From Hymenobacter sp. APR13 (GTDB lineage: Bacteria > Bacteroidota > Bacteroidia > Cytophagales > Hymenobacteraceae): a stretch of DNA of 64,000 bases. Position 1 is the first letter of the stretch. The number at the start of each line of letters is the position of its first letter. The position numbers were made by a program, and so were the translations under genes. The stretch is from contig NZ_CP006587.1 in NCBI RefSeq assembly GCF_000737515.1, positions 2,475,001-2,539,000 on the forward strand, written 5' to 3'. The notes under the pieces were generated by a model. The model was not told where the DNA came from. It was given only the letters and a program-made list of their open reading frames with translations, and ran no database searches. Of the stretch, positions 34,625-43,474 are shown in pieces.

Positions 34625-34701
34625 AAACGAGTCATCGATTTTTTTGATGATTTTTTCATTTAACTGCCTTGCCCATCCTTCATTTCTACTTTCCTAACCG
34701 G

Positions 34702-37389
34702 ATGAAACAATCTTTTACTCTGCCGGGTACCCGTGCCCTAGCGGTGGCTGCCATGCTGGCCATTCCAGGCTTGGCGGCCGCCCAACAAGCCCCTCTAAAC
34801 CGCGCACTGGCTGCGCTGAGCACCACTGCTGTTCGTCAGGGGCTGAGTGAGCAGGACCTCGCCAGCCCAGCTGTCACGAGCAACTACACGGATGCCAGCA
34901 CTGGCCTCACCCACGTGTATCTGCGCCAGCGCTATCAGGGCATTGAGGTAGTAGGGGCTGTGGCAAACGTCACGGTTGCCAACAATGGCAAGGTGGTAGC
35001 GTTGCACCAGAACTTCGTGGCGGGCACCGCTGCCAAGGCCCGCACTACCGCGCCTGGCCTCACGCCGGCACAGGCCGTGGCCGCCGCCGCCCGGGCTCTG
35101 AATATGCCCGCTCCCCGCTCGCTAAGCGTGGAGAAAGCCGGCCAGCCAGCTGAAGGCATGACGTTCAACAATGCCGGTATCTCGCTGGAAAAGATTCCGG
35201 TGAAGCTCATGTACCAGCCCACGGCCAACGGCGAGCTGACGCTGGCCTGGGACGTAACGCTTGCCCCGCTTGATGGTGAGCATTACTGGAACGTGCGCGT
35301 AGACGCCCAGACAGGTGCCCTGCTCGACCGCTACGACTATAGCATCTCAGAGCCGGTTTCGTTTGCCGAGATGACGCAGAATGCCTTGGCTTCGCGTAGC
35401 TGGTCGCAGGTATTAGCTCCTGCTCCTGCACCTGTAGGCAATAAGGTGACGGCCCCTAACTCTTACAACGTCATCCCGCTCACCATCGAAAGCCCCAGCC
35501 ACGGCCCGCGCCAGTTGTTGGTAAACCCGGCTGATCCGGCGTTTTCGCCGTTTGGCTGGCACGATGTAAACGGCGTGGCCGGCGCTGACTCCACCAACGC
35601 CAAAGGCAACAACGTGTATGCCTACCTGGACCGCGACAACACCAACGTCTACAAGAAAGGCACCAGCCCGGAAGGCGGCGCCACCCAGATCTTCGACTTC
35701 CCTTTCGACCAGACCCTGCAGCCTGATGGCTACAAGGATGCTGCGGTAACCAACCTGTTCTACTGGAGCAATATCGTGCACGATATTACGGCCAGCAAAG
35801 GCTTCACGGAAGCTGCCGGCAACTTCCAGGTGAAAAACTACACCTCTACCGGCGGTGTAGACACCCCAGGCGGTAACGACCCAGTGCAGGCGCAGGCCCA
35901 AGACGGTGCGGGTCTGCCCACGCCAAACCGCAACAACGCCAACTTCTCGACGCCCAACGACGGCTTTGCTCCCCGGATGCAGATGTACGAATGGACGGGT
36001 AACGTACAGGTACGCGTGACGGCCCCAGCTACCCTGGCTGGCCCGCTGACAGCACAGGAAGGCGCTAATGGACGTCGGATCGAGCAGTTTGCGGCCCCCA
36101 TCACCGGTAGTCTGGTAGCCGTGAACGACGGCTCGGCCCAGCCCATGCGTGGCTGCAACCCCACGTTTGTGAATGCTGCGGCTATCAATGGCAACATTGC
36201 CTTCATGCGGCGCGGCAAGTGCAGCTTCTCGCTGAAAATCAAGAACGCGCAGAATGCCGGCGCCAAAATGGTCATCGTAATGGACAGCATTGTCAACTCG
36301 ACGGCATTGCTGACAATGGCTGGCACCGCTCCGGATTCCGTGGGTATCCGTATTCCTTCGGTTTTCGTGAGCACTGTAGAGGGTCTGCGCCTGAAAGCTG
36401 CTCTTGACGCCGGTCAGACCATTACCATCACGGCCGGCTCTACGGCTCGCCGCGACGGTGACTTCGACAACGGCATCATTGCCCACGAATATGGCCATGG
36501 TATCTCCAACCGCCTCACTGGCGGCCGCCTCAACTCCAGCTGCCTGCCCAATACCACGGGCTTCGAAACGATGGGCGAAGGCTGGAGCGACTTCTTCGGC
36601 TTGTGGCTGACCACTAAGCCCGGTGACGTAGGCACTACGGGCCGCGGTATCGGTACGTATGCCGGCTCGGAGCCAACCACTGGGGATGGCATCCGGACGC
36701 AGAAATACAGCACCGATATGTCCATCAACGATCTGACTTACGCTGATTTGGGCACGGCCAACTACAATGCTACCCACTCAGTAGGTGAAATCTGGTGCTC
36801 GGCCATCTGGGACATGAACTGGGCCCTGATCAACCGCTACGGCTACAATGCTGACCTGCGCGCCCTGACCGGCGGCAACAACGTTGCTTTGCGCCTGGTG
36901 CTGGAAGGCATGAAGCTGCAGCCCTGCCGCCCCGGCATGCTTGACGGCCGCAACGCCATCCTGAAGGCTGACTCCGTGCTGAACGGTGCCGCTAACTCGG
37001 CCCTGATCTGGCAGGTATTCGCCCGCCGCGGCATGGGCTTCAACGCTGTACAGGGTCTGTCGACTAGCACCACCGATAACACGGCTGGGTACGCTACTCC
37101 ACCTGCTTTGAGCACCAGCAAGCGTTTGAGCGAGCAGATGCTGGAGGTGTACCCCAACCCCGCCCGCGACCAGGTACTGGTGCGCACGCAGGTAAGCAGC
37201 AAATCCGCCGTGTCGGTGCAGCTGCTGACCCTGATGGGCCAGGTGGTACGCACGCAGTCAGTTTCGGCCGCTACGTTGCAGCAGAACGGCGTGCAGGTGA
37301 ACACGGCCGAGCTGGCCAATGGCGTCTATGTAGTGCGTCTTACCACTTCCGAAGGCACCATTACCAAGAAAGTATCGGTGCAGCACTAA
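34702..37389 (+). CDS. M36 (fungalysin-type) metallopeptidase with PA insert and T9SS sorting domain
   Basis: 895 residues from the ATG at 34702. Signal peptide (ALAVAAMLAIPGLAAA), FTP-like/PepSY propeptide (roughly 40-200), then the M36 catalytic domain with the zinc motif HEYGHGISNRLTGG near residue 595 and the third ligand in GEGWSDFFGLW near 623. A PA domain (NGNIAFMRRGKCSFSLKIKN) is inserted before the zinc site. The last 80 residues form a T9SS type A CTD (LEVYPNPARDQVLV, NGVYVVRLTT). It is a secreted protease matured by propeptide removal and exported through SprA. A strong terminator follows. Confidence 0.94.
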   Translation: MKQSFTLPGTRALAVAAMLAIPGLAAAQQAPLNRALAALSTTAVRQGLSEQDLASPAVTSNYTDASTGLTHVYLRQRYQGIEVVGAVANVTVANNGKVVALHQNFVAGTAAKARTTAPGLTPAQAVAAAARALNMPAPRSLSVEKAGQPAEGMTFNNAGISLEKIPVKLMYQPTANGELTLAWDVTLAPLDGEHYWNVRVDAQTGALLDRYDYSISEPVSFAEMTQNALASRSWSQVLAPAPAPVGNKVTAPNSYNVIPLTIESPSHGPRQLLVNPADPAFSPFGWHDVNGVAGADSTNAKGNNVYAYLDRDNTNVYKKGTSPEGGATQIFDFPFDQTLQPDGYKDAAVTNLFYWSNIVHDITASKGFTEAAGNFQVKNYTSTGGVDTPGGNDPVQAQAQDGAGLPTPNRNNANFSTPNDGFAPRMQMYEWTGNVQVRVTAPATLAGPLTAQEGANGRRIEQFAAPITGSLVAVNDGSAQPMRGCNPTFVNAAAINGNIAFMRRGKCSFSLKIKNAQNAGAKMVIVMDSIVNSTALLTMAGTAPDSVGIRIPSVFVSTVEGLRLKAALDAGQTITITAGSTARRDGDFDNGIIAHEYGHGISNRLTGGRLNSSCLPNTTGFETMGEGWSDFFGLWLTTKPGDVGTTGRGIGTYAGSEPTTGDGIRTQKYSTDMSINDLTYADLGTANYNATHSVGEIWCSAIWDMNWALINRYGYNADLRALTGGNNVALRLVLEGMKLQPCRPGMLDGRNAILKADSVLNGAANSALIWQVFARRGMGFNAVQGLSTSTTDNTAGYATPPALSTSKRLSEQMLEVYPNPARDQVLVRTQVSSKSAVSVQLLTLMGQVVRTQSVSAATLQQNGVQVNTAELANGVYVVRLTTSEGTITKKVSVQH

Positions 37390-37447
37390 GGGCACCCGCA
37401 AGCGCCGCCGTGGCGGTGGTTTGCGCGGCCTGCCGCACCATCTGAAG

Positions 37448-37480
37448 AACCCGCCCGACAGCCAGTCGGGCGGGTTTTTT
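37448..37480 (+). terminator. Terminator after the M36 peptidase
   Basis: AACCCGCCCGAC, 5-base loop, GTCGGGCGGGTT followed by further Ts: classic intrinsic terminator. Confidence 0.9.
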
Positions 37481-37514
37481 GTTGCTCTCTTTTCCTCCTT
37501 GCTTTTAGCCTCCG

Positions 37515-37946
37515 ATGCTTCCTGATTCTCCTGGCTTAACCCGGACCGATGCGGCCCTGCTAGCCCTGCGCCCCCAGCTGCCGCAGGTACTGCCCGCCTC
37601 TGGCGACGCCACCGCCGCCGACTTCCTACACCACACCCTGCGCCCGCTGCTGAAGCTGCAGAACGACGTGCTGCTGGTCACCGTGGCCGATTTTGTGCGC
37701 GACCACCACATTGCCTTGGCGGCTGCCTCCGGTGCCGAACAGGCCCGGCTGCTGGCCGAGCTGCTTACCCGCAACACCAAGCTGCGCTACACCGTCATTG
37801 GGCTGGTGTGCGGCCTGTTTACGGCGGCCGAGCTGAGCTACTACCGCCACAACCGATCCGAGCTGAACCGCCGGCTGCTGGAACTGGCTACCCGCCGGAT
37901 ACAGGACCAAGCCGCTGCTGTAGCTACGTTGATTACCGCCGAGTAA
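37515..37946 (+). CDS. Conserved-looking protein of unknown function
   Basis: 143 residues, soluble N-terminal part rich in Leu/Ala helices (LRPLLKLQNDVLLVTVADFV) and a short hydrophobic segment near residues 94-107 (YTVIGLVCGLFTAAEL), then a helical, positively charged tail (SELNRRLLELATRRIQDQ). No family recognised. Codon composition matches the genome. It lies between two strong terminators, so it is transcribed alone. Confidence 0.65.
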   Translation: MLPDSPGLTRTDAALLALRPQLPQVLPASGDATAADFLHHTLRPLLKLQNDVLLVTVADFVRDHHIALAAASGAEQARLLAELLTRNTKLRYTVIGLVCGLFTAAELSYYRHNRSELNRRLLELATRRIQDQAAAVATLITAE

Positions 37947-37973
37947 CGCGCTGCTGGGCCTATTGGCTCGCTC

Positions 37974-38025
37974 ACGCAATGCAAAAGGGCCCGCAACTAC
38001 AGTTGCGGGCCCTTTTGCATTGCGT
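37974..38025. terminator. Bidirectional terminator, 25-bp perfect stem
   Basis: ACGCAATGCAAAAGGGCCCG CAACT pairs perfectly with its complement around a 2-base centre. It sits between the unknown gene at 37515 (+) and terC (-); A and T tracts are present within both arms. Confidence 0.85.
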
Positions 38026-38035
38026 ATTTCCGGAG

Positions 38036-38806
38036 TTAGTCGTACTGCGAGTCGCGCAGATGCACGGGCGTGGTTTTCTTGCGCAGGCGCATGTTGAGCA
38101 CTTCTACTATCAGCGAGAAGAACATGGCGAAATAGATGTAGCCCTTCTCGATTTCCTTGTGGAAGGCTTCCATCACCAGCATCACCCCAATCATAATCAG
38201 GAAAGAGAGGGCCAGCATCTTGATGGTGGGGTTGCGGTTCACGAAATCGGCGACTACGCCCGAGAACACCAGCATTACGCCCATCGACAGGATAACGGCC
38301 AGAATCATGATCAGCACGTTATCTACGAGACCCACGGCCGTCAGGATAGAGTCGAAGCTGAACACTATGTCGATCAGGATGATCTGGAAAATCACGCTGC
38401 CGAACGACACGCCTGCCTTGCCGGCCTCGGTTTCCTCTTCCTCGCCCTGCAGCTTGGTGTGGATTTCGGTGGTGCTCTTGCCGATCAGGAACAAACCACC
38501 CGCCAGCAGAATCAGGTCGCGGCCGGTCACGCCGAACGGCTCGCTCATCCAGGGCAGGTTCAGGGTAAACAGCGACGCCTTCAGGCCCACAATCCAGCTA
38601 ATGCTCAGCAGCAGCCCGATGCGGCACAACAGCGCCAGCAGCAGCCCAATGCTGCGGCCCCGCTTCTGCTGCGCCTGCGGCAGCCGATTTACGATGATAG
38701 AAATGAAGATGATGTTATCGATGCCCAGCACGATTTCCATGAACGTCAGCGTGAGCAGGCTGACCCAGGTTTGCGGGTTGGAAAAAACCGAAAAGTCGAA
38801 GTGCAT
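38036..38806 (-). CDS. TerC family integral membrane protein
   Basis: 256 residues with seven or so spans. The acidic metal-site segments of TerC are visible: FMEIVLGIDNIIFISII near residue 22 and IILIDIVFSFDSILTAVG in the second half, with an acidic cytoplasmic loop (GEEEETEAG). TerC/Alx proteins have been linked to tellurite resistance and manganese export. No obvious manganese riboswitch was found upstream. Confidence 0.92.
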   Translation of the reverse strand: MHFDFSVFSNPQTWVSLLTLTFMEIVLGIDNIIFISIIVNRLPQAQQKRGRSIGLLLALLCRIGLLLSISWIVGLKASLFTLNLPWMSEPFGVTGRDLILLAGGLFLIGKSTTEIHTKLQGEEEETEAGKAGVSFGSVIFQIILIDIVFSFDSILTAVGLVDNVLIMILAVILSMGVMLVFSGVVADFVNRNPTIKMLALSFLIMIGVMLVMEAFHKEIEKGYIYFAMFFSLIVEVLNMRLRKKTTPVHLRDSQYD

Positions 38807-38943
38807 AAAGGTTGAGAGGCTGATGACGGATGTAGTGGTGGCAGGCGCGGGACGGTGCTGCTGGCGTGATGGGCTTATGGTTTTGCCCTGACCGCAACAA
38901 AGTCACGGCCAATATATCGACGCCTTTAAAATCAGCGTATCCG

Positions 38944-39441
38944 CTAGCTTTTCATGTTCACGAATTGTAGCGGCTGGCCAATATCGGCAGAACGCTGGCG
39001 CAGCAGGGCAATGACACCCTGCAACTCGTCAATTTTCTTGGCCGTTACGCGCATCTGGTCGTCCTGCATCTGCACATCCACTTTCAGCTTGGCGTCCTTG
39101 ATGGCTTTGCTGATTTTGCGGCCCACTTCTTTGTCGAGGCCAGCACGCACCTTGATGGTTTTCTTGATAAGCTGGCCGCTGGCCTGCTCCTCGGCCGAGA
39201 AGTCGAGGGCTGTGCCATCGATGCCCTGCTTCACCACGCGGCCTAGCAGAATGTCTTCCAGCGCCTTCACGCGCATAGAGTTTTCGGAGCTAAGCAGGAT
39301 GGTGTTTTCTTTCTTGTTGAGCTCGATGCCGCCTTTCGTGTCGCGGAGGTCGTACCGGGTCTGCAGTTCTTTCTGCGCCGTATTCACGGCATTTTCCAGG
39401 GTTTGCGGATCTACTTTGCTGACGATATCGAAGGAGGCCAT
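38944..39441 (-). CDS. YajQ family nucleotide-binding protein
   Basis: 165 residues from the ATG at 39441 (MASFDIVSKVDPQTLENAVN is the family opening). The rest fits YajQ throughout: ELQTRYDLRDTKGGIEL, AEEQASGQLIKKTIKV, KLKVDVQMQDDQMRVTAKK. Members bind cyclic di-GMP in some bacteria and act as co-regulators; this role is unproven in Bacteroidota. An exact -7 box is at 39507-39514. Confidence 0.94.
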   Translation of the reverse strand: MASFDIVSKVDPQTLENAVNTAQKELQTRYDLRDTKGGIELNKKENTILLSSENSMRVKALEDILLGRVVKQGIDGTALDFSAEEQASGQLIKKTIKVRAGLDKEVGRKISKAIKDAKLKVDVQMQDDQMRVTAKKIDELQGVIALLRQRSADIGQPLQFVNMKS

Positions 39442-39506
39442 GGGAAGAAGAAAAGGAGGAAGTGAAAGGCAGTACGCCAAACCGGCGCGGCGGTTGGCGT
39501 GGGCCG

Positions 39507-39514
39507 CAAAGGTA
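39507..39514 (-). promoter_or_regulatory. Bacteroidota -7 box (TACCTTTG) for the YajQ gene
   Basis: Reverse-strand exact TAnnTTTG match, 65 bases before the ATG at 39441. Confidence 0.5.
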
Positions 39515-39588
39515 GGAAGGCGGGGCTGATTGCCGGGCTCCTGTTTTCGAGTATCCTTGCGCCTGCTCCCTCGTATTCCACCGCCGAT

Positions 39589-40041
39589 ATGCCCCTACTG
39601 ACGCCCCAAACTCCTGCCGAATGGGCGGCCTACTACCGCCTCCGCTACGAAGTGCTCCGCCAGCCCTGGCAGCAGCCCGAAGGCTCGGAACGAGTGCCGG
39701 AAGACAACCTGCCCACCACCGTACACGCTCTATCCCTAGACGAAAGCGGCCACGCGGCCGGGGTGGCTATGCTACAGGCCGCCGGCCCCGAAACCGGGCA
39801 GGTCCGGTTTATGGCCGTGGCACCCGCGTGGCAGGGCAAGGGTGTAGGTCGGCAGCTGCTGCTCCATCTGGAGGCTGCCGCCCGGCAGCGGGGTTACAGC
39901 CGGCTGATGCTGCACGCCCGCGAGGCGGCCGTGCCCTTCTACACCCGGCTCGGTTATATGATGCAGGCGCCCTCGCACACGCTGTTTGGCAGCGTTACAC
40001 ATTTTCTGATGCACAAAGACCTGGAGCCGCTAACCGCCTGA
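39589..40041 (+). CDS. GNAT family N-acetyltransferase
   Basis: 150 residues from the ATG at 39589. Acetyl-CoA motif A is VRFMAVAPAWQGKGVGRQLL with the Q/RxxGxG/A loop, followed by ARQRGYSRLMLHAREAAVPF and YTRLGY (motif B). The frame is open upstream but that part overlaps the YajQ promoter region. A near-consensus box TATCCTTG lies at 39552. Substrate unknown; this subgroup resembles ElaA-type acetyltransferases. Confidence 0.88.
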   Translation: MPLLTPQTPAEWAAYYRLRYEVLRQPWQQPEGSERVPEDNLPTTVHALSLDESGHAAGVAMLQAAGPETGQVRFMAVAPAWQGKGVGRQLLLHLEAAARQRGYSRLMLHAREAAVPFYTRLGYMMQAPSHTLFGSVTHFLMHKDLEPLTA

Positions 40042-40149
40042 TCGGGCAAGTGCGGGCACATTGAGCGGCTTCAACGAGGTGGCGTTGTATATTGCTCGGC
40101 ATGCCGCCTTGTTGGTGTTGCTTAGCTCTCTCTCCGCCCGCCACTCTTC

Positions 40150-40632
40150 ATGGAACCACTTCCCGACGTAGCCACACTCGTGGCCATCTACAACCAGATC
40201 AACACCTACGGCCGCACCAACGGCATGACCCTGACCGTGCACAGCCCCGGCGACGCCGAATACCGCATGACCATCCGCGACGAGCACCTGTCGTCGCCAG
40301 GGACCTGCCACGGCGGCGTGCTGGCCGGGCTGATGGATGCGGCGCTGGGCGCGGCGGCCCTGTCGCTGGCTTTCACTGCCGGTGAGCTGGTATCGACGGT
40401 GGAGTTCAAGATAAACTATCTGCACCCGGTGCGGCTGCACGATGCGCTGGTAGCCCGGGCCCGCGTGGAGCATGCCGGCAAAACGCTGCTGGTGAGCAGC
40501 GCCACCATTGAGTGCCCTGGCCGCGACGGTGGCCTAGTCGTAGCACGCGGCATGGGCACCTTCAACCGCTACCCCGCCGACAAGCGCGACTTCCACCGCC
40601 TCCTGTTCCCGGATGCCGAGCCGCAGGAGTAG
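40150..40632 (+). CDS. PaaI family hotdog-fold thioesterase
   Basis: 160 residues. The hotdog motif is GTCHGGVLAGLMDAALGAAA (the HGG..G.MD pattern with catalytic Asp), followed by VEFKINYLHPVR and LVSSATIECPGRDGGLVVARGMGTF. It would hydrolyse an acyl-CoA thioester; the substrate is unknown. It follows the GNAT gene by 108 bases. Confidence 0.9.
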   Translation: MEPLPDVATLVAIYNQINTYGRTNGMTLTVHSPGDAEYRMTIRDEHLSSPGTCHGGVLAGLMDAALGAAALSLAFTAGELVSTVEFKINYLHPVRLHDALVARARVEHAGKTLLVSSATIECPGRDGGLVVARGMGTFNRYPADKRDFHRLLFPDAEPQE

Positions 40633-40680
40633 TGATTAATAATTAGCCCAAGTTGCGGAGAACAGTATCTGGTGCTAAAA

Positions 40681-40821
40681 AGCTAGTTCCCTTCCTTGGA
40701 AAGGAGGGGCTAGGGGTAGTTGACAATCGTTGAACGGCTTTTAGAAATAGATTCTAGTAATCGTTCTGGCGTCTATCACACCACCCCTAGCCCCTCCTTT
40801 CCAAGGAGGGGAACTAGAGCT
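40681..40821. repeat. Long palindrome, CTAGTTCCCCTCC family, copy 1
   Basis: The left arm holds TTCCTTGGAAAGGAGGGGC and CTAGGGGTAGTTGA, the right arm CACCCCTAGCCCCTCCTTTC then CAAGGAGGGGAACTAG. Total 141 bases, with an inner region carrying TCTAGTAATCGTT. Two other copies are at 52136 and 53586. Confidence 0.92.
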
Positions 40822-40862
40822 AGGATCATAGTCCATAGCTTGAGGCAACCAATCAACACAAT

Positions 40863-40902
40863 AAAAAACCGCCAGCTGCTCGGGAGCGGCTGGCGGTTTT
40901 TT
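40863..40902. terminator. Bidirectional terminator between thioesterase and NYN genes
   Basis: AAAAAACCGCCAGCTGCTC pairs with GAGCGGCTGGCGGTTTTTT with one mismatch; A6 and T6 tails serve both directions. Confidence 0.85.
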
Positions 40903-40935
40903 AGTAACCCATAAGGGCACCGGGAGGCGTAGAGC

Positions 40936-41946
40936 CTACAGGTGCTCCGATGAATCGGCTGACTCGTGCTGGGGGTGCTCCTCGTCATCGTACTCGTCGC
41001 CTTCTTCCATAGCGGGAGCGGCTACTTTGCGTACGTTGCGGGCGCAATCCTCGTCGCGGTGGTTGCGGCCCACCGTGAATTCCACCCAGTCGCCTTCACG
41101 CAGTTCGTTGAAGTCGCCTTCGGCCATGTCGGCGTAGCTGAAGAACAGGTTGTTTGGCGGCATCACCACGAAGCCGAACCCGTTTTTCAGGTTCTTGATG
41201 GTGCTGATTCCTACCGTGCCTACTGGGCCGGCAGCCGTGGGGCCGGTGGGGCGCACTGGCTTGGCAGCAGCCGGGTAAGGCGTAGGCTCCGGCGTGTTCA
41301 CAAACATGGTTTCGATCAGCTCGTCGGCATCGGCCAGGCCCTGGTCGATGATTTCGTGCATCTGCACCGGATAGGTGGCCTGCTCCAGCAAGTGCTGCGA
41401 GGCGCGCGTCACGCGGGCTTCGCCTTTGAAGTCCACGTATTTGAAATCCCAGTTGAGCAGCATTACCCGCGTGCCAATGGTATTGAGTTTCTTGATGAGC
41501 GGCACGTAGTCGGAGTCGCCGGCAATCAGCACCACTACGTCGTAGCTTTTGTGCAGGGCCAGTTCCAGCGCCTCCAGGCTCAGCCACACGTCGATGCCTT
41601 TTTCCTGCAGACGGCCGTCGCGCGTTTTCAGGGGCATGTAGTGCGTAGCAATGCTCATGTTCATCAGAATATCGTCGAGCAGCCGGTCATGGAACAGGCG
41701 GTCCTTGTCGCGCGCCTCCGTGGCCGATAGCCGGCCGCGGAAGAAGTGGGCGTCAATGATGCGGCTCAGACGTACGTCCACGTCCTCTTCTTCTGCTACC
41801 TGATGGCGGATAAACTCATGCAGACCTTCCAGGCTAATCCGGGCCTTACGCTCATGCTGGAAGTAGTAGTAATCACTGATCTTCAAAAAATAATTGCCGT
41901 CATAAAAGACGCCGACCCTAATCAGAGGGCTATTAATCTGGTTCAT
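40936..41946 (-). CDS. NYN-domain ribonuclease-like protein fused to a cold-shock domain
   Basis: 336 residues. Residues about 8-190 form a LabA-type NYN/PIN-like nuclease domain: RVGVFYDGNYF, GIDVWLSLEALELAL, VVLIAGDSDYVPLIKKLNTIG, with the acidic residues (FYDG, GDSD) of the metal site. A linker rich in Pro/Ala follows, then a cold-shock (OB) domain at about 245-310: GTVGISTIKNLKNGFGFV, NNLFFSYADM, GDWVEFTV. The acidic tail is DEYDDEEHPQHESADS. The fusion suggests an RNA-directed nuclease with single-strand RNA binding. Promoter box at 42043-42050. Confidence 0.9.
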   Translation of the reverse strand: MNQINSPLIRVGVFYDGNYFLKISDYYYFQHERKARISLEGLHEFIRHQVAEEEDVDVRLSRIIDAHFFRGRLSATEARDKDRLFHDRLLDDILMNMSIATHYMPLKTRDGRLQEKGIDVWLSLEALELALHKSYDVVVLIAGDSDYVPLIKKLNTIGTRVMLLNWDFKYVDFKGEARVTRASQHLLEQATYPVQMHEIIDQGLADADELIETMFVNTPEPTPYPAAAKPVRPTGPTAAGPVGTVGISTIKNLKNGFGFVVMPPNNLFFSYADMAEGDFNELREGDWVEFTVGRNHRDEDCARNVRKVAAPAMEEGDEYDDEEHPQHESADSSEHL

Positions 41947-42042
41947 ACAAAAAGGGTTGAAGGGTAAGTAAAAAAGGTGTGTGGGGGTAGGGGGGCAGTT
42001 AATTTCTTTTCAGCTTCAGCCATTGCTGGCATAGTCTGATGC

Positions 42043-42050
42043 CAAAGATA
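42043..42050 (-). promoter_or_regulatory. Bacteroidota -7 box (TATCTTTG) for the NYN gene
   Basis: Reverse-strand exact TAnnTTTG match about 97 bases upstream of the ATG at 41946. Confidence 0.5.
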
Positions 42051-42453
42051 CGATACCTATTGTTTTAGCTGCCTGCATGATAGACTATATTCGGTGCCTG
42101 CCCAGGATTGCAAGCCAAACCAGACAAAATACCAGTTAAAGCTACCTGAACACTATCCGTTGCTATCTGCACTATCAGCTGCTACACTGCCCCGTCGCTA
42201 TTTCCACAGAGACCCACAGAAGGCCACCGGCGCTGACTACGAAAGCCACGCCCCGGAAAAGTGACTGTAATATTAAATAAAATATATTTTACATAGGCCT
42301 ATTCCTGAACGAATGATCATATATGCAAAGTGCATTTCGGCGCTAATCTAGTAAAACCGAGCATTACCCGCCGAAATTATACCAGACGACTTTAGGTGAC
42401 TCCAGCCAGCCGGGTAATCAGTACAGCAAAAGGTGCTGCCGGCCGCATATTAC

Positions 42454-42561
42454 ATGGCGTTGTATGAAGACCGTATGAACCAGCTGCAGGCTGTAATCTG
42501 GATTTGCGGGTGTATATTGTTGATAATGAGTTGGCTGAATGTATACACGCGAAGTGAATAA
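42454..42561 (+). CDS. Possible 35-residue single-span membrane peptide
   Basis: ATG to TAA encodes 35 residues: a short charged head (MALYEDRMNQLQ), one hydrophobic helix (AVIWICGCILLIMSWL) and a tail ending RSE. Charge distribution is that of a small membrane protein. There is no clear promoter or ribosome site and no homology evidence, so this may be chance. Confidence 0.25.
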   Translation: MALYEDRMNQLQAVIWICGCILLIMSWLNVYTRSE

Positions 42562-42658
42562 GGCAGAGGGCAGCACCCGGTAGCCACTGCCCTCCGTCTG
42601 ACCAACAAAAAGCAGGCAGTGAAAATGCCTTTACGCCTGTATGGCTACGATGTTATAC

Positions 42659-43399
42659 CTAAAATTCAATTCTGCCTGCTACCAGCCCCAATACCAGCAT
42701 GGCATATCCGACGCAGATGGTCACCTCCAGCATGTTGCCGCTGGGCGAGCCGGTGCGGATCAGCGGAATCTTGAACGACGTGTCCTGTAGCGGCATTAGC
42801 CACTTCACGCCGGCTTTGGTGAGGGTGTCGGCCAGCAGGTGCGACACGTAGCCACCACCGGCAAACAGCGCCACGCCGTGCCAGCCCAGGCTCTGGTTGG
42901 CCAAGTGGCCGATATAGGTCCAGAGGGCGGCGGCCCAGAGCGTGTGCGTCCAGGAGCGGTGGCTGGTGAAGGGCGCAATAGCCACGAAGCAGCCCAGCAT
43001 GCTCAGCCACAGAAAACCAGTGTACAGCCCCGCCACCACCGTGCACAGGCCCGTGAACAGCAGCGCCAGCCGGCGCGTAGAGTCGCCCTGCATGGCCGCG
43101 CCGATGAGGCCGAACGCCAGCGCCGCCGTGAAGCCCATGCGCCGGTCGGGGCCGATGGGGAGCATGAAGTGGGTGTAGGCGGCCAGCAGCAGCGCCACCA
43201 CTACAAAGGCCCAGCGCACATAGGCCTGCGCGAAGCCCAGGCGCTTGCTGAGGCGGGAGCTGGGGTGGTCGAGGTCGGGAGCCAGGGCCGAGAAGCCGGC
43301 CAGCGCAATGCCGGCCGGGGAGAAGGGGATGCCGGGCACCAGGCCCGCGACGGCAACGCCGGTAATCAGGCCAATGGCCAGGTGAGAAGAACCGCGCAA
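42659..43399 (-). CDS. YdjM/LexA-regulated-type metal-dependent hydrolase-like membrane protein
   Basis: About 246 residues. Family features: HLAIGLITGVAVAG at the start, ALAPDLDHPSSRLSKRLG (the D-DxD-H metal motif), TSHRSWTHTLWAAALWT and GGYVSHLLADTLTKAGVKWL; several spans. Annotated as metal-dependent hydrolase, true activity unknown. I chose TTG 43399 (LRGSSHLAIG, matching the usual MRGSSH opening). The longer frame starts at another TTG (43435) that lies inside a CACCTTTG promoter-like box and so is probably not translated. The IS element begins 79 bases upstream. Confidence 0.8.
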   Translation of the reverse strand: MRGSSHLAIGLITGVAVAGLVPGIPFSPAGIALAGFSALAPDLDHPSSRLSKRLGFAQAYVRWAFVVVALLLAAYTHFMLPIGPDRRMGFTAALAFGLIGAAMQGDSTRRLALLFTGLCTVVAGLYTGFLWLSMLGCFVAIAPFTSHRSWTHTLWAAALWTYIGHLANQSLGWHGVALFAGGGYVSHLLADTLTKAGVKWLMPLQDTSFKIPLIRTGSPSGNMLEVTICVGYAMLVLGLVAGRIEF

Positions 43400-43474
43400 A
43401 GAAGATAAAGTATAAAGGGCGAAAACTGCCTGCAAAGGTGCAACAATAGCCGCGGCTACCCGCCTTCCACGTTC

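Larger units (their letters stand above)
41947..42658. other. 700-base intergenic region, mostly without recognisable genes
   Basis: Lower GC than its surroundings. It holds the NYN-gene promoter box near 42043 and a possible 35-residue small membrane protein at 42454-42561. A GAGGGCAG/CTGCCCTC hairpin lies at about 42566-42595. I see no tRNA, long repeat or broken gene. Confidence 0.5.

Noticed and set aside
38807..38943. Manganese riboswitch upstream of terC
   Set aside because: TerC genes often have one, but I could not find the expected paired regions here.
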